From assembly GCA_026418535.1 (NCBI GenBank), contig JAOABC010000002.1:124001-188000 (forward strand): a stretch of 64,000 nt of DNA. The letters are read 5' to 3'. Below are positions 9,178 to 15,550 of the stretch, piece after piece. How positions within the stretch are numbered: the stretch's first letter is position 1; each line of letters opens with the position of its first letter. The notes below the pieces were generated by a model. The model was not told where the DNA came from, did not search any database, and worked only from the letters and a program-made list of their open reading frames with translations. This DNA comes from Hydrogenothermaceae bacterium. GTDB taxonomy: Bacteria > Aquificota > Aquificia > Aquificales > Hydrogenothermaceae. The position numbers and the translations under genes were made by a program.

Positions 9178-9465
9178 ATGGATAAAAAAGAATTTTTAAC
9201 TCAACTAGCTCAAAGGTTGGAATCTTCCTCAGTATCTGCAGATATAGACCTCGATATAAACTTCTTTGATGAAAGCAAAAATGTACTCCAAAAGCCTCAG
9301 ATCGTGGTTAAATACTTTCCTACTGAGAATAGTGTTAGACAAAAAGTCATAGACATATCTGATAACCTGTATGAGAAGAGCGTTGAAGATGCTTATAACT
9401 TCATCATCTTCCAGATAGAGCAATTTGAAGAAGAGATAGACAGTGTAGAGTTTAGTGGTGAATAA
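9178..9465 (+). CDS. Small acidic protein of unknown function, first gene of the inter-OFOR island
   Basis: I do not recognise this 95-residue acidic protein. It has no cysteines, no signal peptide and no membrane segment; the C-terminal half (residues 55-90) looks helical and strongly acidic. It starts with ATG behind GGGGAGG and overlaps the next gene by 11 bp, so translation of the two is probably coupled. Placement between two OFOR clusters, and coupling to a GTPase, suggest a partner or adaptor of that GTPase; this is inference only. Confidence 0.65.
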   Translation: MDKKEFLTQLAQRLESSSVSADIDLDINFFDESKNVLQKPQIVVKYFPTENSVRQKVIDISDNLYEKSVEDAYNFIIFQIEQFEEEIDSVEFSGE

Positions 9466-10378
9466 GAAGTCTTACATATTCACTGGATACCTAGGTAGCG
9501 GAAAAACAACCTCTATGATTAAAGTCATAGAGGACTTTTTTAAAAATAAAAAAGTTACCTTTATAGTCAACGAGTTTGGGGAAGTTAGTATAGATGGTAA
9601 AGTTATCTCCGGAAGCATAGCAAATGCTAATATAGTAGAGATAAATGAAGGGTGTGTATGCTGTGTCCTTTACGATGAGTTGAACAAGGTTCTGTCTGAC
9701 CTGCAGTCCAAATATGACTTTGAGTATCTCTTTATAGAAACTTCTGGGCTTTCTGAACCTTTCCCAATATATTCCACTTTGATCTCTCTAGGCTTTGAGG
9801 TTGAGAGTATTATCTGTCTAGTAGATAGTTTAAACTATAAGAAGTATGCTGATGATGATCTGTTTAGATACCAGATAGGAGCCTCTAACGTCATCGTTCT
9901 AAACAAGATTGACCTGATAGGAGTTAAAAGAGCTCAAGAGGTTAAAGAGGAGATAGTATCCATAAAAGAAAAGTATAACCTAAAAAACTTTTTAACCGGA
10001 GAGTACCTCATTCCTAAGTATGAGATAGTTGAGACATCTTATGGAGAGCTTCCTGAATATATCTTTAAAGATCTAAAGATTCCTCTTTTATCTAAAGAAC
10101 AGCTTGACCATTTCCAAGACAAACACTCTCACCAAAGCTATATTCAGGAAGTTTTCAATTATCCAGTGAACGCTCTCTATTGTCAACAGTTTGAGAAACT
10201 TGTGGGAAGTTTTCCAAAGAACTTGGTGAGGGCAAAAGGAATCCTTAAGTTTAAGGATGTTGATATTCCTCTGCTTTTCAACTACTCCTATGGAAATTAC
10301 ACCTTCCAGGAGTATCCCGAAGATATTGAGCAGAGTGTTGTTGTGGCTATATACAAGAATGAACTGAAGGTGGTCTAA
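9455..10378 (+). CDS. COG0523/CobW-type P-loop GTPase (putative metallochaperone)
   Basis: G3E-family GTPase of 307 residues. Walker A is GYLGSGKTT (residues 11-19), the hallmark metal-binding GCVCC is at 66-70, 'ETSGLSEP' follows near residue 95, and the guanine-specificity NKID is at 150-153. A histidine-containing stretch (DKHSHQS, near residue 225) precedes a short C-terminal CobW-like domain. Relatives (CobW, YjiA, ZNG1, nitrile hydratase activators) insert or deliver metals. The start is GTG at 9455 or 9458, overlapping the previous gene. Wedged between two iron-sulfur/TPP oxidoreductase operons, it may serve their maturation or metal supply; that role is unproven. Confidence 0.82.
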   Translation: MVNKKSYIFTGYLGSGKTTSMIKVIEDFFKNKKVTFIVNEFGEVSIDGKVISGSIANANIVEINEGCVCCVLYDELNKVLSDLQSKYDFEYLFIETSGLSEPFPIYSTLISLGFEVESIICLVDSLNYKKYADDDLFRYQIGASNVIVLNKIDLIGVKRAQEVKEEIVSIKEKYNLKNFLTGEYLIPKYEIVETSYGELPEYIFKDLKIPLLSKEQLDHFQDKHSHQSYIQEVFNYPVNALYCQQFEKLVGSFPKNLVRAKGILKFKDVDIPLLFNYSYGNYTFQEYPEDIEQSVVVAIYKNELKVV

Positions 10379-10445
10379 TACTTTTTATCATAGAAAATCT
10401 TTTTAAGATTTATATTTTTTCCTGTTAAAAAAGATGAGGTGAGAT

Positions 10446-11276
10446 ATGGGAAAATATTACTATCCGGATTTAGAAACGGTTAAAGCTCAAAAGGAGCTCA
10501 TACGGTCAAAGGTAGCTTTAGAAGAAGATAAGCTGCTTCCTTCTTTGGATGGAAGGTTTAGTCCTTACAGATACTTCAAACATAACGTAAGTATACAACC
10601 CTCACATGGTCCTCAAAATCGTGGAGTTATTAATGAAACAACCTTCAGCAAGATAAGAGAAGAAGGTAAGCTCGTTCCTTACACCGTTCCGACTGAAAGA
10701 AGTTATGCAATAGTAGAACTTCAAGACCTGACAAGTGAGAGGAGGATAACGAATTTACTCTATGATGCTATATACGAGGGAATACCAATCTCTGACTTAA
10801 AGATAGGTCTTGAGATAGTTGCTCTTAGAGTTATTGAAGCTATTAAAGAAGGCTATAAGACTATTATACTCTCTGATCTGGAAGTTCTTCCAAATAGAAT
10901 CTCTCTGCCACTTCCTTTTGTTCTTGCATTTCTAGAGTCATTACTATCCGAAAACTCTATAGACCATTCTGAACTATCTATGTATATAGAGACTCAAGAG
11001 GTTTCGAATCCATTCGAGATTGCTACACTGCTATCCCTTGGTGCTAAGGGAGTATACAATAGATCATTTGAGGAAGATATAGTAGATCTTATCAACTCAT
11101 ACATTCAGGATTTATTAGAGAAGAAGGGAGTCTCTAGTTTAAGAGAGTTTATAGGCTCCAAGAATGTGACTATCGTTGGTTTAAAGAACGATTTTCTAGC
11201 TTTGTTAAATCCAACTTTAAAGTCTTCCTTTGAAGTGGAGGGTTTAGTTGAGATAGAAAGCTATCTGTTCCATTAG
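10446..11276 (+). CDS. Stand-alone glutamate synthase central-domain homologue
   Basis: A 276-residue protein whose residues about 110-260 follow the central domain of glutamate synthase: an 'ILSDLEVL' strand, 'LPLPFVLAFLESLL' (compare LPVPAPMAVGAI of GltB), 'IETQEVSNPFEIATLLSLGAKGVYN' (compare VETASARDPHHFAVLLGFGATAIYP) and 'GVSSLREFIGSKNVTIVGL' (compare GISTIASYRCSKLFEAVGL). The glutaminase domain, the FMN domain and the [3Fe-4S] cysteines are absent. The N-terminus (residues 38-70, with SIQPSHGPQNRG) is unrelated to anything I recognise. It cannot make glutamate alone. It lies between the two OFOR operons behind the GTPase. Confidence 0.7.
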   Translation: MGKYYYPDLETVKAQKELIRSKVALEEDKLLPSLDGRFSPYRYFKHNVSIQPSHGPQNRGVINETTFSKIREEGKLVPYTVPTERSYAIVELQDLTSERRITNLLYDAIYEGIPISDLKIGLEIVALRVIEAIKEGYKTIILSDLEVLPNRISLPLPFVLAFLESLLSENSIDHSELSMYIETQEVSNPFEIATLLSLGAKGVYNRSFEEDIVDLINSYIQDLLEKKGVSSLREFIGSKNVTIVGLKNDFLALLNPTLKSSFEVEGLVEIESYLFH

Positions 11277-11388
11277 ACTAGTTATAGCTATTATTATTCA
11301 TCGACTTCTAATAGCTCAGTGGATAGATGTTAAACACTACACCAGACTGTGTACTGAGTGGGTAAGACTGGTAGAGGTAGACAGAAGG

Positions 11389-11410
11389 AAAAACAGCTTG
11401 TTTTTGCTTG
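11389..11410 (+). terminator. Possible terminator before OFOR cluster 2
   Basis: AAAAACA / TGTTTTT stem (11389-11395 and 11399-11405) with a 3-nt loop, the 3' arm ending in T residues. AT-only pairing makes it weak. Confidence 0.4.
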
Positions 11411-11432
11411 ACGATGGGAATTTTGTTCAATT

Positions 11433-11442
11433 GTGATATAAT
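11433..11442 (+). promoter_or_regulatory. Extended -10 promoter element for OFOR cluster 2
   Basis: A perfect TATAAT (11437-11442) with an upstream TG (TGATATAAT) lies 30 bp before the cluster 2 ferredoxin gene. The nearest TTGACG (11408-11413) is 23 bp away, too far for a usual -35, so the extended -10 may do most of the work. Confidence 0.55.
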
Positions 11443-11472
11443 TTTAACAAACCTTAAAAGGAGGTCTATATT

Positions 11473-11709
11473 ATGTATTACGTTGCTGAAGTTATAAACG
11501 ATGAATGCACCAAGTATAAGTGTAACCAATGTACACTTTTCTGTCCGGAGCCAAACACTCTGATGTATGTCAATAAACCGGAAGAAAGACATGCTTACGT
11601 AGTTCCAGAGAGATGTAAAGGATGTGCTCTTTGTGTATATGTATGTGGTAACCTGTTGAAGAGGAATGCTGTACATATGATCATGCCAGAGCTCCATGCG
11701 GCGACATAA
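11473..11709 (+). CDS. 2-Oxoacid:ferredoxin oxidoreductase cluster 2, delta (D) ferredoxin-type subunit
   Basis: A 78-residue paralogue of 8906-9130, with the same CTKYKCNQCTLFCP and CKGCALCVYVC cysteine sets for two [4Fe-4S] clusters. It has a 4-residue insertion between the two sets (NKPEERHAY). Here the gene opens the cluster instead of closing it. It has an AGGAGG ribosome site. Confidence 0.87.
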   Translation: MYYVAEVINDECTKYKCNQCTLFCPEPNTLMYVNKPEERHAYVVPERCKGCALCVYVCGNLLKRNAVHMIMPELHAAT

Positions 11710-11733
11710 ATCTAAAGTTTAGGAGGTTTAAAT

Positions 11734-12303
11734 ATGGCTAAGTTAGGACCGATGGGATTTTCACCATACCCAGCAGCAGTAAAAGAAGGAGTTCTTAATC
11801 CTCCGGAAGGAAAAGCTCTACTTTTTGATGAGATGGTTGATGAAGAGATAGCTATGAAGAAAGCAGCAAGAGCGATGTTAACGAGGGAGAACCCGACTAT
11901 ATTCCCTGGACCACAAGTCCTCTACGCTTGGAGTGAGGATGCAAAGAAGAAAGCAAAGTTAATCAAAGAATTAGCAGATGTTTTTGGTGCTAAGATAATA
12001 CCTATGTATGACTACAGACCAAAGTATCCAAAGATAAATCCGGAGGTTGAAATAAACCCGAACCATCCTAACCTTACTATATGGCATAATAACATAAAGG
12101 CGTGTATATTCGTAGGTGTTCATTGTCATTATGCAAACGTTGCTCTTAAGATCATTAGAGCGGAAACAGACTGTTTTACTATAGCTCTTTGTAGTATGGA
12201 AGGTCATGAAGATGCTATGATAACTCTGAGAGACCAGCACCCTAGTGAACTTGAGAAGTTTATAGAGATAGCTAAAGAGGTTAAAAGAGAATTAGATAAA
12301 TAA
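11734..12303 (+). CDS. 2-Oxoacid:ferredoxin oxidoreductase cluster 2, E (fifth) subunit
   Basis: A 189-residue counterpart of 5338-6045, sharing 'MLTRENPTIFPGP', 'MYDYRPKYPKINPE', 'NPNHPNLTIWHN' and 'CIFVGVHCHYANVALKIIRA'. It lacks the C-terminal extension of cluster 1. It lies 24 bp after the D gene. As in cluster 1 there are no cofactor motifs. Its resemblance to the CdhB-type epsilon fold is my impression only. Confidence 0.75.
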   Translation: MAKLGPMGFSPYPAAVKEGVLNPPEGKALLFDEMVDEEIAMKKAARAMLTRENPTIFPGPQVLYAWSEDAKKKAKLIKELADVFGAKIIPMYDYRPKYPKINPEVEINPNHPNLTIWHNNIKACIFVGVHCHYANVALKIIRAETDCFTIALCSMEGHEDAMITLRDQHPSELEKFIEIAKEVKRELDK

Positions 12304-12317
12304 TGATAAATATCATT
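12302..12317. promoter_or_regulatory. Perfect palindrome after OFOR cluster 2 E gene
   Basis: AATGATA / TATCATT with a 2-bp centre, overlapping the E-gene stop. It precedes the possible promoter at 12326-12354. The sequence recalls half of a Fur-type operator (GATAATGATAATCATTATC), but similarity to one AT-rich consensus is weak evidence. Confidence 0.35.
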
Positions 12318-12325
12318 GAAGTAGT

Positions 12326-12354
12326 TTGTATATATAAGGATGTTTTTCTATAAA
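12326..12354 (+). promoter_or_regulatory. Possible internal promoter before OFOR cluster 2 A gene
   Basis: TTGTAT (12326-12331), 17-bp spacer, TATAAA (12349-12354), 18 bp before the A-subunit start. The 69-bp gap between E and A is long for this operon, which fits an internal promoter. Confidence 0.4.
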
Positions 12355-12372
12355 ATCTAGGAGGTATAGATC

Positions 12373-13569
12373 ATGTCTAACATCTCAGCTCAAGAAGTCC
12401 AATATAATAAATCCGGTCAGAAGATAGTATCTCCCGACTATCTTCTTTTTGAAGCCCCAAGGGAAAAATTTTTTATGACAGGTTCAGAGGCTGTTAAGGA
12501 AGCTGTTAAAAGAGCTAGTGTTGACGCCTCCGTCTCTTACCCAATCACACCTCAATCTGAGGCTGCACACCTTATAGGGGAGCTGTGGGTAGAAGGTTAT
12601 GTAGGTGTTTACTTCAGAGGTGAGTCTGAATTTGGTGTTATGTCTGAGGTTGCTGGTTGTGCTTTAGCTGGAGCAAGAACTATCACAACAACATCAGGTC
12701 CGGGAACTTTGAGAGCTTTCGAAAACTTCCCGATGTGGGCAGGAACAAGGATACCAGTTCAGTTAGTTCTGATGGCAAGGGGTGTTAACGCTCCTCTATC
12801 TATTCAGCCAGACAACTTAGAGGTAGGGTTTCTCTTAGATACAGGTTGTATGATATGGTATGCAGAGAATGCTCAAGACCTGTTTGATATGATTCTTGCT
12901 GGATTTGCTGTTGCAGAGCATCCATCTGTTCACGTTCCTGTCATTACTGTAGTCGATGGTTTCTTTGTATCTCATACAAGGGAAGCTATAATGTTACCTC
13001 CGGAAGACATAGCACTGCCACCTTACAATCCATACAAGGCTCCAATGCCTGTTATAGACCTTGAAGCACCTCCAGGAAGGTTCTTAAGAGATCCATTCGT
13101 TATGAAATCTAACTATATATCTTATGCTACTCATGCAAGCTGGCAGTTTGAAGTTAGAGCTGCAATAGAAAGGTCAAGACCTTATGCTAAACACTACCTA
13201 AGAGGCCTTATTGAAGAGTTTGGAAATCCGGATGCAGAAATAGTGTTCGTGGCTACAGGAACAGCTGCATCTCAAGCTAAAGAGGCTGTCAGACTTCTAA
13301 AAGATGAAGAAGGTGTAGACGCTAAGGTTGTTAAACTGAAGACTATAAGGCCGTTCCCTGAAGAAGAACTAAAAGTTGCTACAAAGAATGCTAAGTATAT
13401 ATTTGTTCCAGAGTTTAACGTAGTAGGATGGTTGGAAAGAGAAGTGAGAAAGGTTCTCTATAAGCATTCTGACGCAGAGATTATAGGAACTCCAAGGGTT
13501 GCAGGTGGTATGACAATGCCTGCGGAAGTTATAGTGTCTGAAGTTATGAACAACTTAAGAGTTAAGTAA
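12373..13569 (+). CDS. 2-Oxoacid:ferredoxin oxidoreductase cluster 2, alpha (A) subunit
   Basis: A 398-residue paralogue of 6077-7246 with YPITPQSE, TSGPG, 'GVNAPLSIQPDN' and the C-terminal 'KLKTIRPFPEEEL' transketolase-C-like domain. It binds substrate and shares TPP with the beta subunit. It begins with about 10 residues more than the cluster 1 protein. It differs in the substrate-facing segment (e.g. 'ESEFGVMSEVAG' versus 'EEEYGAFSAISG'), consistent with a different 2-oxoacid. By elimination cluster 2 might be pyruvate synthase, but the reverse assignment is possible. Confidence 0.85.
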   Translation: MSNISAQEVQYNKSGQKIVSPDYLLFEAPREKFFMTGSEAVKEAVKRASVDASVSYPITPQSEAAHLIGELWVEGYVGVYFRGESEFGVMSEVAGCALAGARTITTTSGPGTLRAFENFPMWAGTRIPVQLVLMARGVNAPLSIQPDNLEVGFLLDTGCMIWYAENAQDLFDMILAGFAVAEHPSVHVPVITVVDGFFVSHTREAIMLPPEDIALPPYNPYKAPMPVIDLEAPPGRFLRDPFVMKSNYISYATHASWQFEVRAAIERSRPYAKHYLRGLIEEFGNPDAEIVFVATGTAASQAKEAVRLLKDEEGVDAKVVKLKTIRPFPEEELKVATKNAKYIFVPEFNVVGWLEREVRKVLYKHSDAEIIGTPRVAGGMTMPAEVIVSEVMNNLRVK

Positions 13570-13586
13570 TATAGGAGGTTTTAGGT

Positions 13587-14447
13587 ATGTCTTTCAAAAT
13601 TTTTCAGATAAACGAAGAGTTTGTAGATGTAATGCCAAAGGAGATAGTTGAGCTTCAAGAGAATGCAACTTGGGGAAATCCAAAAAGAGGAGTGATAGAC
13701 CTTCCCTTCCACAAGGAACTGATAGAGGAACACTCTCTCTGTGCTGGTTGTCCTGAAGCGGCAGCGTTAAGGTATATAATGGCTTCCATACCTGCCCCGG
13801 AAGATACAGTTATCGTAAACTCAACAGGTTGTACATCCCTTGTGTTCCCTCATATAGCTATGCATACTATCCACTCTCTCTTTGGAAACCAGAATGCGGT
13901 AGCTTCAGGAATAAAGAGAGTACTAGAGTATAGGTATCCGGATAGGACAAAGGATGTTATAGTTCTTGCTGGGGACGGTGCTACAGTTGATATAGGTTTG
14001 GACTGCACTCTACAATCTTTCTTCAGACAGGAGAGAATTACTACCATATGTTTTGATAATGAGGTTTATGCAAACACAGGTGGTCAAGAGAGTGGTATGA
14101 CACCAAAGGGACACGTATTTAAAATGGCACCAAAAGGTAAACAGTTTGAGAAAGTTCCAATGTGGCAAATTGCCATAGACTCAGGTTGTCATTATGTTGC
14201 AAGACTAACAGTCTCCTCTCCAAAAAGAGTTGAGTCTGTTATAAAGAAAGCTGTATATGTTGCAAGGGAAGTGGGTCCTACTTACATTCACCTTTATACA
14301 CCTTGCATACTTGAGATAGGCCTAAACTCCGACCAAGGTTTAGAGGAGATGAGAAGTAAAGATAAAGAAAGATTTGAGTTTTTTGAATACGTATCACCTG
14401 CTGCTGCAGAGATTATCGAAAAACGTAAAGCGGAGGGTTTACTATGA
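13587..14447 (+). CDS. 2-Oxoacid:ferredoxin oxidoreductase cluster 2, beta (B) subunit
   Basis: TPP/[4Fe-4S] subunit of 286 residues. The CAGC motif near residue 51, 'NSTGCTS' and 'TPCILEIG' supply the cluster cysteines; GDGA...DNEVYANTGGQ is the TPP motif. It lies 17 bp after the A gene, and its stop overlaps the G-gene start (ATGA), showing tight translational coupling. The paralogue is at 7267-8139. Confidence 0.87.
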   Translation: MSFKIFQINEEFVDVMPKEIVELQENATWGNPKRGVIDLPFHKELIEEHSLCAGCPEAAALRYIMASIPAPEDTVIVNSTGCTSLVFPHIAMHTIHSLFGNQNAVASGIKRVLEYRYPDRTKDVIVLAGDGATVDIGLDCTLQSFFRQERITTICFDNEVYANTGGQESGMTPKGHVFKMAPKGKQFEKVPMWQIAIDSGCHYVARLTVSSPKRVESVIKKAVYVAREVGPTYIHLYTPCILEIGLNSDQGLEEMRSKDKERFEFFEYVSPAAAEIIEKRKAEGLL

Positions 14448-15163
14448 AAAGAAAGAGAGTAAACATCAGGATGCCGGGTCTTGGTGGACAGGGAGCTGTT
14501 ACAGCTGCTCACATAATAGCAACTGCTGCTGATTATGAAGGGTATTATGCTGTATCTAACCCTTTTTTCGGTGCTGAAAAGAGGATGGCGCCTGCTGAAA
14601 GTTATGCACGGATTGGTATAGAGCCTATATTTGATAGAGGAGAGGTAGTATATCCGGATGTTATAATGGTTTTTCACAACCATGTTATAACTATGGGTAA
14701 ATCCTATACTATGCCGTTCTACTCTGGGATAAAGAAAAATGGTCTTATAATAATAAATACAGAAGAAGATCTACTCAACCAGTCTGACAAAGCTTTCTTG
14801 AACTCTTTAAATGTTAAAGTTTACAACTTTCCTGCTACAAAGTTTGCTGTTGAGCAAGCAGGAACAGAGCTTGCTACAAATATGGCTATGGTAGGAGCTT
14901 TGTTTGGATGTATAGGCTCTGTGGGTCTGGAAGCTATAGAAGAAGGTATAAAAGCAAGGTTCTTGAAGAAGTTCGTCGCATCTGGTGGAACCGCTTCTCT
15001 TGACTCTGCTTTAGAGAGAAAGTTTAAGAAAAAGTTAGAGCTAATAGAGAAAAACCTAAACACTGCAAGATCTGCATATGAGCTTGCTTCTTCATGGGCA
15101 AAATCCCAAGGCTTAGAAGACTTCTTACCACCACCTCCTAAAAAAAAGTTAGAAGTGGCATAA
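14444..15163 (+). CDS. 2-Oxoacid:ferredoxin oxidoreductase cluster 2, gamma (G) subunit
   Basis: A 239-residue gamma subunit, with 'RMPGLGGQGAVTAAHIIA' near the N-terminus, 'FGAEKRMAPAESYAR' and 'GTELATNMAMVGALFG'. It ends in a proline- and lysine-rich tail (PPPPKKK) absent from cluster 1. It overlaps the B gene by 4 bp and is the last gene of the cluster. A GC-rich hairpin follows at 15175. Confidence 0.87.
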   Translation: MKRKRVNIRMPGLGGQGAVTAAHIIATAADYEGYYAVSNPFFGAEKRMAPAESYARIGIEPIFDRGEVVYPDVIMVFHNHVITMGKSYTMPFYSGIKKNGLIIINTEEDLLNQSDKAFLNSLNVKVYNFPATKFAVEQAGTELATNMAMVGALFGCIGSVGLEAIEEGIKARFLKKFVASGGTASLDSALERKFKKKLELIEKNLNTARSAYELASSWAKSQGLEDFLPPPPKKKLEVA

Positions 15164-15174
15164 AACTGTTTTTA

Positions 15175-15196
15175 CCCCTGCCGTCAGAGGCAGGGG
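15175..15196. terminator. Strong hairpin ending OFOR cluster 2
   Basis: Perfect 8-bp stem CCCCTGCC / GGCAGGGG with a 6-nt loop, 12 bp after the last OFOR gene. There is no clean T tract on either side, so termination efficiency is uncertain; an RNA 3'-end stabiliser is also possible. Confidence 0.6.
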
Positions 15197-15550
15197 AACC
15201 ATTTTCTGTATGGACACTCTGAGCTCTGTTTAAGCTATGACCTTGTTAACTGAATAGGAAGGTAAAAACTATAGAAAGTGAACAACGGTGAACCGTTGAT
15301 ACTTATTGTATCGAGAGATAAAACCTGTAGCCTGTAAATTTAGGCTTTTCTCAACGGTTTCCGGACACATAACAGAAAATATATTCCTGTTGTGTGAGGT
15401 TTACTGCAAAAACATCAATTTGCGGTTATTCATTTTAAAATGTACTTCGTTTTAAACTACGTGGGGTAGAAAGTTTTTTAAATCTTCAAAATATACGCTT
15501 TAATAAACGTTCCATCTGAATCATGTGTGGTAGAAAGTTATTTCACAAGA
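15197..15550. other. Structured non-coding gap between OFOR cluster 2 and rel
   Basis: About 350 bp with no credible ORF. It contains a palindrome CAACGGT-GA-ACCGTTG at 15283-15298, a third CAACGGT copy at 15353, a 10-bp hairpin (CACATAACAG / CTGTTGTGTG, one G-U pair) at 15366-15396, and two similar GTGKGGTAGAAAGTT stretches 64 bp apart at 15461 and 15525. It may hold a small RNA or the decayed edge of a repeat array; nothing can be identified firmly. Confidence 0.4.

Noticed and set aside
11305-11345. tRNA-like D-arm sequence (TAGCTCAGTGGATAGA)
   Set aside because: The following bases do not form an anticodon stem or a T-arm with GTTC-A, and no acceptor stem closes it. At most a chance or highly decayed remnant.
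11308-11697. 129-residue minus-strand ORF opposite the cluster 2 ferredoxin
   Set aside because: It is antisense to a ferredoxin gene with eight conserved cysteines and a strong ribosome site.
15461-15540. A true CRISPR array
   Set aside because: Only two degenerate repeat-like copies are visible and no cas genes lie in the window; kept only as a low-interest observation.
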